Position numbers and translations under genes: made by a program. DNA of 64,000 bases from Eustoma russellianum (taxonomy: Eukaryota > Streptophyta > Magnoliopsida > Gentianales > Gentianaceae), in the NCBI GenBank assembly GCA_036186865.1, contig AP025066.1:14811408-14875407 (forward strand). The letters run 5' to 3'. Position 1 is the stretch's first letter. Every line of letters begins with the position of its first letter. Under the pieces are notes generated by a model, which was given only the letters and a program-made list of their open reading frames with translations, did no database searches and was not told the origin of the DNA. This document shows positions 21,156 through 32,995 of the stretch, piece after piece.

Positions 21156-21167
21156 TGGTATCAGAGC
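21156..21167 (+). other. CRMl-2 primer binding site
   Basis: TGGTATCAGAGC, initiator tRNA-Met type, 2 bp after the LTR. Confidence 0.95.
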
Positions 21168-22934
21168 TTTGGTTAGTCTTCTATTCATGATTACATTGTT
21201 TAAACTTGCATATAAATGATGCTGCCCAAACCGTGTAGTAAACTGTTTTTATGTCCATTTAGAATCTGTTAGTTTAGGTAGTTAGTTTATGTTTTAAAGT
21301 GTTTATTAGTTAGTTTACAACAGTTTGGTAAGTTAGTTTAAGTAGCAAAAACCGAAAACACCACAAAAAGAACTTAGGCTAGACTTAAGTGTTGTTAGAA
21401 TCCGTTTGTGTAGTTTAGATTAAAACCGTGTGTTACTTGTTGTTTTTGTTCAATCTAGCTTAGACAATGTTCATTAGGTCCTAATCTAGAAGTTTAAATG
21501 GTAGTTTAGTTGAGTCCTTAAAACAGAAAACTTTGAACACAAAAATAGATTAGTTGATAGTTTAGTTTGTAATCAAGTTGTTAAATTCTTTTTTTAGTAG
21601 TTGTGTGCAAGCTGTTTTAGACGTTGTAGTTGATGCCTTATTTAGCTTGGTTAGACTAGTTTACAACATAGTTTAAAGGTTTAGTTGGTTGTTTAGTTTA
21701 GAACAAGAAAATCCAAAAACTAAAGAACAAAAAAAGTAGTTTTAGTTAACTATGTTTGCTGCCTAGTTTCTAGTTGATAAACGTTTGTTGAGTAGAATAT
21801 AAAGACTTGCATCTAGTAACATCTAGTTTAGAAACTGATTGCATCATACAAACGAAAACCAAAACAAAAACAAGGTAGAATAGATAACTTAAAAACAAAA
21901 CAAAACAAGTTAGTTAGTTTGCATCAAAACTGTTTTCGATTAGTTGTTATAGTAATCAGCCCTTATAATTGCATTTAGAAACAACTAAGTTGCATTTAGC
22001 TATCTTAAGATTAGTTAGATCGTTTGCATCAAAAAACAGAAAATTGCCAAAACCGTGTGTTTAGAACAAGTTTTTAAAGCTCATTTGAAATCTTGGTGAA
22101 TGCTAATAGCTATATCTTTTTGTTGATTTCAATTGTTTCAAACAACTTGTTGGGCTTAGATATATCCTGGAAGTTAGGAATTGTTTAAGCCCCCACACTG
22201 CTAAAAAGCTATCCAATTGTTGTTTTAGATCAATTTCTAAACTTACCTTGCACTATAATCAATTTGAACTTGTTGTAATTGTGAATTGATTTCTCACTAC
22301 ATAGTGTTTAGCCGTGTTGTGTACGAGAAACTTTCAAATTCCAAATACAACAAACCTTGTGCAATTAAAGGCCGTGAGCAATGACTCATGTAGGCCGTGA
22401 GGAGTAGTCTCACAACAATCAAGCAAACCCCCCCCCCCCCCCCCCCAAAGAAAGAAAATTAAGCTTGATTGAGAAACACACGAGAGAAAAGCCATTATTT
22501 GTCAACAAGTAAGAGGCAAGACAAGAGAGAATTGCACAAGAAAGAAAAGTGAGGAAAAACCCAAAATTGAACATTGCAAAAGGGAAATTCCTGTGCAAAG
22601 CTTAAAAGAAAGAAAGTGCCAAAGAAAAACCCAAAGTGTTGTAGTTTTGAAATATTGAAAGTTTCTAAAGCAAACCCTTGCTGACACTTTGTATGTGTGC
22701 TTTTACTTTCACTTTACTTCAATTGATAATTGCATATGCTGTAAAGTAAATTGAGGGATTGTCTTAAACAACCCCGTAGATTTCATTCAGCTAGAACAAC
22801 AATTTGACTTCTGTAATTTCTTGAATCCTTAGGAGAAATAGTCCAAATTGCTGTTTTGAACAATTGTCAACATAAAGTAGAGTATTTGCATCTTGTCAAT
22901 ATTTTAATTGGCTTTTGAGATTGTTTTCTGAATC
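21168..22934 (+). other. CRMl-2 leader
   Basis: Collinear with the CRMl-1 leader (6889-8662) with many small differences. No gene seen. It contains a run of 19 C at 22428-22446 where CRMl-1 has CCCCTCC. Confidence 0.85.
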
Positions 22935-23914
22935 ATGGGTCCCCAACAGAAAGATAATGCACCATCCCCGTCCCCATCTACTCCTGTCCCATCCCCAGTC
23001 CCTGTTACCCTAGAGAATATACAGCAAACACTCACTTTCCTTGTTAATCAGTTTGGTTTAATGAGAAGTGACATAGAGGATAACAAACAGAGGATAAGCA
23101 AAGTAGAAAAGCCAACCTCAGATCAAAAGGAACCTAGTATACCTTTTCAAGAAGGCACCTCTTATGGTAATGAGTCTCATGTTGAACGTAGAAAAGTCAC
23201 ATCACTTAGAGGTAGAGGTAGAGGTCGAGGTAGTAATGGTGGTCGTAGAAACATTTCTTTTGAGGAGAGATTTGACTGTCTCCCTGAGTACAATGAAGAA
23301 CCCTATCCGGAAGAACGGTATGATGAACGTCAGCCTGATAGAGATGAACATCTTGAAGAAGAGTTCATTACTACTAAACTGACAATACCCCCTTCCAAGG
23401 GAAAAGTGATCCTGAAACATATCTGCAATGGGAAACAAAAGTAGATCATATGTATTCTTGCACTAACTATTCTGAATTGGCCAAAGTGCGGTATGCAACT
23501 TTTGAATTTGTAGATTATGCTTTACTCTGGTGGGAGCAATTGAAGAACATCCGGAGAAGAACAAGACAGCCCCCTGTTGTTACTTGGTCCGAGCTGAAAC
23601 AAGAGATGAGGAAGAGATTCATATCTCCTTCCTATGAAAGAAGCATTTTCCAGACATTGCAACAACTTTCTCAAGGTAATAGATCTGTTGATGAATTTTA
23701 TAAAGAATTAGAACATCTGCTTACCAGGGCTAACATAGAAGAAGCTGAGGAAGCCACAATGGCTAGATTTCTAGCTGGTTTGAACAAAGAGATTGCATTT
23801 AAGGTGGAACTTACACCTTACTCTGATCTGGCTTCTATGGTTCACATTGCTAAGAAAGTGGAAAGACAATTGAAGGTAAAAACTTCTAACCCTTCTTTTC
23901 GGACTAAACTTTGA
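22935..23914 (+). pseudogene. CRMl-2 gag, N-terminal and capsid parts
   Basis: ATG at 22935 (MGPQQKDNAPS), RGRGRGRG patch, first frame to 23444. The homologous capsid continues in the -1 frame from about 23388 (PFQGKSDPE...ELAKVRYATF) to 23914. It is intact where CRMl-1 has its TAG. The frame ends at 23912-23914 through a one-base loss (AACTTTG against AATCCTTTG in CRMl-1). Confidence 0.9.
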
Positions 23915-25338
23915 GTTTTTCTAGAACACAGCCCAGGACACCTTTCCGTCCACAACAAGGTCAAGGTCGTGGATTCCAAGGAAAATCAACCCAGAACATC
24001 CAAAATCGTCCAAAGCTTCCAATCACTGATAAAGGCAAAGCCAAGGTGGAAGGTACGCCTAATGTTAAGACTCGTGATATTCAATGTTTTAAATGCTTAG
24101 GAAAAGGTCATTTTGCTAATCAATGTCCCAACCCTAAACGCATCATGTTTATTGAAGAGTCTAATGAGTATTATTCTGAGGAAGAATTGGAAGAGAGTGA
24201 AGAAAAGAATGAAATTGAACAAACATGTGAGGAAGAAGAAGATCTTAGTGAAGAGATTTATGAGTGTGAAACAAAAGAGTTCTTAGTTGTTCGTCGAGCT
24301 CTAAGTGCCCAAATTAGAAATGAAGAACCTGAAATACAAAGAGAGAACATCTTCCACATACACTGTATGAATAAAAAGAAAGTCTGTACTTTAATCATTG
24401 ACTCCGATTCATGTACCAATGTTGCAAGTTTTGAACTTGTTAGGAAACTTGAGTTACCTTTAATTAATCACCCCCGTCCTTATAGACTTACGTGGCTTAA
24501 TGAGTGTGGTGAAGTTAAAGTAACAAAGCAAGTCCTAGTTTCTTTATCAATTGGTGGGTATTCTGCTGAGGTGTTATGTGATGTAGCCCCTATGCAATCA
24601 AGTCATATCTTATTAGGTAGACCGTGGCAATTTGACAACAAGGTTACATATGATGGTTACCTGAATAGATATTCCTTTAGGCATCACAACAAACTGTACA
24701 AATTAAATGCCTTGCCCCCGCACAAAGTCTTTGAGGATCAACAACGAATGTTAAAAAACCATAATGATCCAAAAGAAAAGGAACTGGAAAGGATTTTCAT
24801 CAAAGAAAACCAACTGAAAACTTCTCATCTTAAAATTGAACCGAAAGAAATCAAAGTTTCTGCTGAACCATCTCTAAAGAAAAGTGCATTCTTTGCATCT
24901 CAAAGCGAGGTATTCCATGCTGTCAATTCAAACAAAACTGTTTATGTCTTGCTTTACAAAGAAACTCTGTTCTCTTCATCTGAAGTACCATCTACTTTAC
25001 CAAGTGAAGTTGCATCTTTACTTCAAGAATTTTCTAGCTTGTTTCCTGAAGGAGATCCCCCAGGTTTACCACCTCTAAGAGGCATTGATCATCAAATAGA
25101 TTTCATTCCAGGAGCTGTTCTGCCAAACAGACCTGCCTATAGAGCCAATCCAAAGGAAACTAAGGAAATCCAAAAACAAGTTGAGGAATTATTGACCCAA
25201 GGTAAAGTAAAAGAGAGTATGAGTCATTGTGCTGTTCCTGTTATCATTGTCCCTAAGAAAGATGGAACTTGGAGAATGTGTACTGATTGCAGAGCCATCA
25301 ATAAGATCACTGTGAAGTATAAGATACCCTATTCCTAG
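23911..25338 (+). pseudogene. CRMl-2 gag C-terminus, protease and RT N-terminus
   Basis: 475-codon frame with a CCHC knuckle (CFKCLGKGHFANQC, residues 59-72), an acidic stretch, protease LIIDSDSCTNVAS (161-173) and ILLGRPWQFD, then RT to KDGTWRMC. The protease catalytic triplet is DSD (GGT to GAT), predicted inactive. An extra base near 25321 (AAGTATAAGATACC) ends the frame at 25338. Confidence 0.9.
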
Positions 25339-26444
25339 GTTGGATGACATGTTGGATATGTTGCATGGGTCTAGATGCTTTAGCAAAGTAGATCTTAAAC
25401 AAGGATATTTCCAAGTGAGAATTAGGGAAGGTGATGAATGGAAACTGCCTTTAAGACTAAATTTGGATTGTACGAATGGTTAGTTATGCCCTTTGGTTTA
25501 ACCAACGCCCCTAGTACTTTCATGAGGTTAATGAATGAGGACTTAAGGAAATTCATAGGGAAATTTGTAGTAGTCTACTTTGATGACATTCTTATCTACT
25601 CCAAAATCCTAAGTGAACATCTGATCCATCTTAGAGCTGTTTTTGTCACCCTACAGAAAGAAAAGTTGTATGCTAATTTCAAGAAGTGTTCTTTCTGTCT
25701 GGAGAAGGTTACATTCTTAGGATTTGTGATTAGTGCTGAAGGAATTGAAATGGACCAAGAGAAAGTTAAATCCATAACTGAGTGGCCAACCCCTAAGTCT
25801 GCTGGAGATGTTAGGAGTTTTCATGGATTAGCTAGCTTCTATAGACGTTTTGTGAAGGATTTCTCTACCATAGCTGCACCCTTGAATGAGTTAGTCAAGA
25901 AAGATGTAAGTTTTGAATGGGGAGAATCACAACAACAAGCCTTTGAGGAACTTAAGAAACGTCTAACTTCTGCACCTATCCTGAGATTGCCCAACTTTGA
26001 TGAAATGTTTGAAGTTGAATGTGATGCCAGTGGAGTTGGCATTGGAGCTGTATTGCATCAAGGTAACAAACCTGTTGCCTACTTTAGTGAGAAATTGAAA
26101 GGAGCTTCCATAAATTTTTCAACCTATGATAAAGAATTGTATGCCCTTGTCCGTTCTTTACAAACTTGGCAACATTATCTGCAACCTAAGGAATTTGTGA
26201 TTCATACAGATCATGAAAGCCTTAAGTATCTAAAAGGTCAAGGAAAATTGAACAAAAGACATGCCAAAAGGGTTGAATTCATTGAACAATTCCCTTATGT
26301 GATCAAGTATAAGCAAGGAAAAGAAAATGTTGTTGCTGATGCATTATCTCGTCGCTATACTTTGATTACTACTCTTTCATGTAACATGTTTGGTTTTGAG
26401 TCTATCAAAGAGATGTATCATTCTGATCATGACTTTAGTTCTAT
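25339..26444 (+). pseudogene. CRMl-2 RT and RNase H
   Basis: Continues RT after the shift near 25321; a one-base loss near 25443 (TGGAAACTGCC) restores frame. It includes WLVMPFGLTNAPSTF, active site YFDD, VECDASGVGIG, TDHESLKYL and ADALSR. It is cut at 26444 (QVAFSSI-like end) by SIRE-B; the integrase continues at 38316. Confidence 0.92.
26440..26444. other. SIRE-B target-site duplication, left copy
   Basis: TCTAT, identical to 38316-38320. The uninterrupted CRMl-1 copy has a single TCTAT at the matching place (TTAGTTCTATCTATC, near 12035), which proves a clean 5-bp duplication. Confidence 0.97.
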
Positions 26445-29400
26445 TGTTGGACCTGTATAGCACCACTAGAGGGGGGGTGAATAGTGGGTTAGCGGAAATT
26501 ACACTACAATTACCTTCAAAAACTTGTTTGAAGACCCCTTTGCCTCTTTAGTCTCAGATTCTGAAAATTCCAGAAACAGTTCACTACTTTGAACGTTTTG
26601 GTTGAACCACTTATACACCTGTGCAAGCTCTCAAACTTGGCAGAGATCAAGTTTAGAATGTTTATAATATGTCATAAAAAATTCAGTCAATTCCAAGCAA
26701 GTTAGCACGTTCAAATAAGCAAGAGAAGTAAAGTGTGCAATTCTGGCAGTTTCAGGCAGAATGTTAGCTTAACTTCAAACAACAATATCTCAAAATCTAC
26801 CCGTGCTATTTTGATGAATCTTATGTCAAATTAAACCTCAAGATGTCTAGTTTAATTTGATATAAGGCTCACTCCAAGATTCGAAGGATAGCCTATTCAA
26901 ATTGCACAAGTTTGCACACTGGTCAGAACTGTTCACAGAATGTAGCAACAATTTTGTGAAGACGATTTGAATGAGCTAAACTCCTCAGAATTTAGTGATT
27001 CTTGCGGCTACTGAAAGCTAACACATTGAAGTATAATATATCCAAAATTCATGCAATTCTAAGACTGTTTGCTTGTTCAATTATGCGTGCCAAGTTAGTG
27101 TAATTCTCAGGCAGAAAACAGTAAGTGCAGGAAATAAGTAAAGAACACAAGGAATTATCCTGGTTCGGTCAATGTGACCTACTCCAGTCCCAAGAGACAC
27201 CTTCTCTTGGATTTCACTAATCACCAAACACCAAAGTCACCTTACAAAGCCAAAGGAAGAAGCTTTTCACCAACTTCTTCAAGAGGCTGCACCAAAACTG
27301 AAAATCAGCACTAGTATGTTTCACCTTTGCACCTTTGCACCTTTTGCTCACCTCTAAGGAGTAAGCTTTATACACCAGCTTCTCCCTTACAATATGTCGT
27401 TTGAAAGGTGTTGAAATGACAAGAAATGAAGAACTATACAATCATAAAGCTTGCTACAAATGTGTTCTTCAATAGAGAAGAGAAGAAGAAAAGAATGGAG
27501 ACAAAGAGCTAATTGTCTTGCTTGCTTTCTTTGTTGCTTTCGTTGGTGTGCTTTTGCTCTTCACCTTTGGAGCTATTTATAGCCAAGAGGACAGCCTAAA
27601 GGCTCCTCTTAAGAGACGTTGGAATGGTTGTGAGATGGAGAAAATTCAGCACCTTTCTAGCTAGTCAAATGAAGCTTATCTTTTGTTGCTTTGACATGGT
27701 CTTCCATCTGAATTTTTATCCCATTATAGCCGTTGGAATGAGGTGGAAATTGGCTCCATTTGACCGTTTTAAAAACAGCTCCAATCATCAATATCCATGT
27801 GTAAATAGCTTGCCATGTATGCAGCTGAATTGGCATGTATTTTGAACAACTTTATCTCCTCATTTTGAATACCAAATAAACGTTGAAATGCCTATAATCA
27901 AGGCATTGAATAGTAGTTCCAAGATAGAGATAAATCAGCCAAGGTTTTTTTTTTTTAAGTTTGAATTAGTCTTCAACTTTGAATCACATAGCCGTTTGCT
28001 ATCTTCCTTGGTTGAGAGATTTTTGCTCCAACTTTGAACAAAAATGGCCGTTGGTATGTAGCTAAAAGATAGAGAAAATTCAGCTAAGCCTTTGAATTTG
28101 ACTTGGTCTTCAATCATATAGCCGTTGCCTTTTGCTTGTATTTGCTACATTGTAGGACTTGCTTTTTGTCACTCATCATAATCTGAATTTTCACCATATA
28201 ACATACGAAATGTTGCTCCAAATTTGAACCAATATAGCCGTTTGAATCATCACAAGAATAGCCAAGAATAATCATCTAAAATCAGCACCAAAATAGGATT
28301 TATTTGAACTTGCCTTGACTTGTTCAAAATCTGAACATTTGAACATGAAATATGCGCCAACATCCGTGTGTAACCATATAAAATATAGTCTTCAACATGT
28401 AGCATAGAAAACCATATGAAGAATACCAAGAATTCCAAGAAAACCATAAATGTGATAACCATGATATAAGAATTTCCAATTGATAGACCATGCTGCCCGT
28501 TTCCATAAAAATAGGGCACGTACCATATGTGACATAAACACATATAAACATCATATAAGCAATATATAACATGTTGGAAGATCCATTGGCAAGTGAAAAG
28601 ACCAGAATACCCCTCAGCACAAAAATAGGAATTTTGTCCTAGGATGAACCTAGACATGGTGCTGCTCCAGATTCATTTTTGCCATGATGTGACATGACTT
28701 ATAAATGTGTCATATGATCATATAAGTCCGTTGGAAGAAGACCAAATAAGAATGAGAAGTCCAAATGGTGAAATTACCAAAATAGCCCTTATATAGGTCA
28801 ATAAGCTTCCCACCGGGTCAATTCAGTTTTAACCCGTGCCAAGCATGCCTTTCCTCAGCCAATTAGATTCTAAATTGAATAAGGATCATGTGGGCTTTTG
28901 AATCACTCAATTTGGAGTTCATTTGCCCAAGATATGAACCAAAACCTGCAATAGGATACTAAACCGAACAATTTGCCTTATATTGTAAGTCATGTGACTT
29001 CAAGGCTTGGTTAGATCATATTATCAACATGTATTGGCATATATATCTTCTAAGATCAGTTTGAACAACATGTATTGGCATATATAATCTAAGATCAGTT
29101 TGAACATGTCTTGATTAAGATATGTGATTGAATTGGCCAAGTTCAATCTCATGATCTTAATCAAACTTGTTCAATCTTGATTCATTCAAGCAATTTCACA
29201 TTTAGCTCATAAGTTCATAAGTTCATGCCTTGCCAAAACAATTTCACATTTAAACGTTACACATACATGCTCACATATGCATCTTCCAATCATTCAAACA
29301 TGATATATCTATTTGCAATCATCATAACAATTACACATATGCACACATATACATTTTGCACAACAATTACACATATGCACACATATACATTTTGCACAAC

Positions 29401-29459
29401 AATTACACATATGCTCACATATACATTTTGCAATCACTCAAACATAATATATCACAACA
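26445..29459 (-). repeat. SIRE-B 3' LTR, 3015 bp
   Basis: Bounded TGTTGG...ACAACA. It matches 35303-38315 except for two extra T in the run at about 27945. TATA box at 27574-27581, MSA-like cluster around 27727-28246 and 36-bp triplicate at about 29324-29431, all as in SIRE-A. It lies next to the polypurine tract, so it is the 3' LTR. Confidence 0.97.
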
Positions 29460-29690
29460 ATCTCCCCCTTTTGATGATTTGCAAAATTACCCCACATATG
29501 TGTATATTAAGCATTTAAATCAAGTGTGCATCTAAATCAAGTGTTGTAATCTGTGTAATCAAGTAAGCATCTAAATCAAGTGTAAGCTGCTCCCCCTTAA
29601 TGTGTTACCTCCCCCTTAACATGATATCTTACACATATATTTCTCCCCCTTAATTTTGTAAATTATGCAAAAGACTGAATGGTGTAGTAG
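29460..29690 (-). other. SIRE-B 3' untranslated region with polypurine tract and three look-alikes
   Basis: On the minus strand AAAAGGGGGAGAT lies directly before the 3' LTR (plus 29460-29472). Three more TTAAGGGGGAG motifs occur at about 29589-29600, 29608-29619 and 29641-29653. The first is the expected primer for plus-strand synthesis. Repeated tracts in this position are a feature I associate with SIRE-type elements. No coding sequence. Confidence 0.85.
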
Positions 29691-32600
29691 TCAGTTGTAA
29701 GCAATTAATCCAAGTCTTGCACGTAAATTCTCAAAGATAGCTTGATTAAGGGGTTTAGTGAATATGTCAGCTACTTGTTGATCAGTTCTAACATGTTCAA
29801 TGTGTATATGTCCAAGATTAACATGATCACGGAGAAAATGATAACGTACTTCTATATGCTTTGCCTTAGAGTGTAGTACAGGGTTTTTAGACAAATTTAT
29901 AGCACTTGTACTATCACAATAGATGGGGATATTATTTACTTGTATTTCAAAGTCTGAAAGTTGTTGTTTAATCCATAATAGTTGAGTACAACATAGACTT
30001 AAAGCCATATATTCTGCTTCTGTAGTAGAAAGTGCAACACTAGATTGTTTCTTTGAAAACCAAGATATTAGTGAATTTCCTAGGAATTGACATGTTCCAC
30101 TAGTGCTCTTTCTATCTACTCTACATCCACCATAATCTGCATCTGAATATGCATGTAGACTTAGACTAGATTGTCTATCATACCACAAGCCTAATGTTGG
30201 TGTATGTTGAAGATATCTAAATATTCTTTTTACAGCTTTAAAGTGTGACAACTTAGGCATACTTTGAAATCTTGCACACATACATACTGCAAACATAATA
30301 TCAGGTCTACTAGCAGTTAGATATAACAATGAACCAATCATAGACCTATATAGTTTTTCATCAAATGCAACACCATTTTCATCTTTGTCTAATTTTGTTG
30401 AAGTACACATTGGTGTTGGAGATGGTTTCAAGTTTTCAAAGTTGAATTTCTTTATCATATCTCTTATGTATTTGGCTTGATTGATATGTATCCCACTTGA
30501 TATTTGTTTTATTTGCAAGCCTAAGAAATAGTTTAATTCACCAACCATAGACATTTCAAACTCAGACTTCATACAATCTTCAAAGTCTTTTACTAAGTTA
30601 GGATTAGTTGAACCAAAGATGATGTCATCTACATATATTTGTATTACAAGCAAATCTTTGTCTTTCTTTTTCAAGAATAAGGTACTATCTATGGTTCCTC
30701 TTTGAAAGTTGTTACTTAGTAAAAAGTTGGCAAATCTTTCATACCATGCACGGGGGGCTTGTTTCAAACCATATAAGGCTTTCTTAAGTTTATATACATG
30801 ATTAGGGTTCTTTGGATCTTCAAAGCCTGGTGGTTGTTTAACAAAAACTTCTTCTTGGATATAGCCATTTAAGAATGCACTCTTAACATCCATTTGGAAT
30901 AGTTTGATGTTATTATAACATGCAAAAGCTAATAAGAGACGTATGGATTCTAATCTTGCTACGGGGGCAAATGTTTCATCGTAATCAATACCCTCTTCTT
31001 GATTATATCCTTGAGCTACAAGTCTTGCCTTATTTCTTACTACAACCCCTTGCTCATTCATTTTGTTCCTAAACACCCATTTAGTTCCAATGATTGATTT
31101 ATCCTCGGGTTTAGGTACTAAATCCCACACATTGTTTCTTTCAAATTGGTTTAACTCTTCATGCATTGCATCTATCCAATATGCATCGTTTAAGGCATCA
31201 TTCACATTCTTGGGTTCAATTTGGGATATAAGTGCATGCCATTGATCATATTCATTAGGATCTATTTGCCTACGTGTTCTAACCCCTTGATTTACATCTC
31301 CTATGATAAGTTCTTGAGGATGCTTTTGTTTATCTCTTATTTGCCACCAATTACTTGGTTGTGCATCTTCAATAGGTTCATGATGTTCAATAGGTTGGTT
31401 AGACACATTTTCTTCATTATGTTCTTGTGTAGGGGGAGTTTGAACTTCATGCATTTCAAGAGTTTGATTTGGTGTTTCAATTTGTTCATTTGTGGGTGGT
31501 AGGATAAGTTCATCTTCATCATGAAGTATTTGATCATTTGGTACATAGATTTCATGTTGATTACTTGTTTGGAGATATGCATTTTCATTGAACTTCACAT
31601 GTATAGATTCAACTATCTTTCTTGTTTGTGCATTATAACATCTATATGCTTTAGAGTTCATTGAATATCCCACAAATATATGTTCATCAGACTTAGGATC
31701 AAACTTATCTAAGTTATCTTTTGTGTTCAATACAAAGCATTTACAACCAAAGACTTTTAGATAGTTTACTTTTGGGAGTCGTCCATTTAAGATTTCAAAT
31801 GGTGTTTTGTTCAATTTCTTTCTTATTGATAGTCTGTTGATCATATAACCTGAAGTGTTTACTGCTTCAGCCCATAAGAATTTAGGTACTTTGTTTTCTA
31901 CCATCATTGTTCTTGCTACTTCTTGAATAGTCCTATTCTTTCTTTCAACTACACCATTAAGTTGAGGAGTTCTTGGTGGGGAGAATTCATGTTTTATACC
32001 CTTTTTATTACAGAATTTGATTAATTCACTATTTTTAAACTCACCACCTCTATCACTCCTTATCTTAATAACATGTGATTCATGTTCATTTTCAAGTTGT
32101 CTAATTAGATTAGCTATAGATGATGCACTTTCATCTTTTGAAGCAAGAAACAATGTCCAAGTATATCTTGAGAAATCATCAACTATTACACATACATAAT
32201 AACTTCCACCTAAGCTTCTTGTTCTACATGGACCAAATAAGTCTATATGCAAGAGTTCTAGTATTCTAGATGTTGTGAACTCAGTTTTAGGCTTAAGGGA
32301 TTCTCTAACATGTTTGCCTTTGATACAAGATTCACATAGTTGAAAATCATCCAAGTTAAGTTTAGGCAATCCTTTAACAAGACTTTTAGCGTGTAGTTTT
32401 TCTAAGGTTGATATACCAATGTGTCCTAAACGTCTATGCCAAAGATTGGGATCAGATTCATGTGAAACAAGACATTTTGTGTTACTACTTAGCATATCAT
32501 CCATGTTAAGCACATATATGTTTCCTTCACGTTTTCCTTTTAACACAACTTGATTGTTTTTATCCATTATCTTACAAGAGGTGGAGGAGAAGAGAACATT

Positions 32601-32903
32601 CAAGTTGTTGTCACATAGTTGAGAAACGCTTAAAAGCTCAAAGGTTAAGTTACTTACAAGTAGGACGTTTTTGATCTCAAACTTGTTTGGATCACCAACC
32701 TTGCCTTTGCCAATTATTTGGCCTTGGTTGTTGTCTCCAAAGGTAACTTTGCCACCTTTTGCAACGTTCTTAAGTGTGCTAAACAAATTTTTGTTGCCCG
32801 TCATATGTCTTGAGCAACCACTATCAACTATCCAATTGGCTTTGTCCTTTTCATCTTCTTTGTTGTTATAACCAGCAACTTGTCTTTCTTTGATGTTATG
32901 TAC
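29691..32903 (-). CDS. SIRE-B pol: protease, integrase, RT, RNase H
   Basis: Open frame of 1070 codons from just after a TAG (32904-32906) to 29691; the first ATG is at 32804, numbering below from it. Protease active site VDSGCSRHM lies just upstream of that ATG, so the ATG cannot be the true start and pol must be fused to gag. Integrase has the HHCC finger (LWHRRLGH 121-128, CESC 157-160) and D188, D251, E287. RT has FQMDVKSAFLNGYI (636-649) and YVDD (724-727). RNase H has SDAD (887-890), E929 and D964, ending near ADIFTKPLN. No internal stop and all catalytic residues present: apparently functional. Confidence 0.95.
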   Translation of the reverse strand, partial: VHNIKERQVAGYNNKEDEKDKANWIVDSGCSRHMTGNKNLFSTLKNVAKGGKVTFGDNNQGQIIGKGKVGDPNKFEIKNVLLVSNLTFELLSVSQLCDNNLNVLFSSTSCKIMDKNNQVVLKGKREGNIYVLNMDDMLSSNTKCLVSHESDPNLWHRRLGHIGISTLEKLHAKSLVKGLPKLNLDDFQLCESCIKGKHVRESLKPKTEFTTSRILELLHIDLFGPCRTRSLGGSYYVCVIVDDFSRYTWTLFLASKDESASSIANLIRQLENEHESHVIKIRSDRGGEFKNSELIKFCNKKGIKHEFSPPRTPQLNGVVERKNRTIQEVARTMMVENKVPKFLWAEAVNTSGYMINRLSIRKKLNKTPFEILNGRLPKVNYLKVFGCKCFVLNTKDNLDKFDPKSDEHIFVGYSMNSKAYRCYNAQTRKIVESIHVKFNENAYLQTSNQHEIYVPNDQILHDEDELILPPTNEQIETPNQTLEMHEVQTPPTQEHNEENVSNQPIEHHEPIEDAQPSNWWQIRDKQKHPQELIIGDVNQGVRTRRQIDPNEYDQWHALISQIEPKNVNDALNDAYWIDAMHEELNQFERNNVWDLVPKPEDKSIIGTKWVFRNKMNEQGVVVRNKARLVAQGYNQEEGIDYDETFAPVARLESIRLLLAFACYNNIKLFQMDVKSAFLNGYIQEEVFVKQPPGFEDPKNPNHVYKLKKALYGLKQAPRAWYERFANFLLSNNFQRGTIDSTLFLKKKDKDLLVIQIYVDDIIFGSTNPNLVKDFEDCMKSEFEMSMVGELNYFLGLQIKQISSGIHINQAKYIRDMIKKFNFENLKPSPTPMCTSTKLDKDENGVAFDEKLYRSMIGSLLYLTASRPDIMFAVCMCARFQSMPKLSHFKAVKRIFRYLQHTPTLGLWYDRQSSLSLHAYSDADYGGCRVDRKSTSGTCQFLGNSLISWFSKKQSSVALSTTEAEYMALSLCCTQLLWIKQQLSDFEIQVNNIPIYCDSTSAINLSKNPVLHSKAKHIEVRYHFLRDHVNLGHIHIEHVRTDQQVADIFTKPLNQAIFENLRARLGLIAYN

Positions 32904-32995
32904 CTACAAATGTAAATAACAACTTAGGTACCCTTTGATTTTGGGTCCTTTCAAGGTTAGACAAGTTAAGTTCATGTTAGTGTACCTTTAGGTAC
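32904..32995 (-). other. Putative 92-nt intron at the SIRE-B gag/protease junction
   Basis: On the minus strand it starts GTACCTAAAG after TGG and ends TTACATTTGTAG. It contains the gag stop (TGA, 32972-32974) and the TAG that closes the pol frame. Removing it joins codon TGG of gag (VVQVW) in phase 0 to GTA-CAT-AAC of pol (VHNIKERQVAGY), giving one polyprotein of about 1777 residues. CTAAC branch-like words lie inside. Against this, the segment still contains WVPK/GPK-like coding remnants seen in related gags, so a plain frameshift plus stop is an alternative. Confidence 0.4.

Noticed and set aside
31063..31502. Plus-strand ORFs antisense to SIRE-B pol
   Set aside because: Shadow frames of the long pol CDS.
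32972..32974. Gag/pol TGA-ATG overlap (ATGA) in SIRE-B as a coupled restart
   Set aside because: The pol frame from that ATG meets a TAG 23 codons later, before protease, so restart there cannot express pol.
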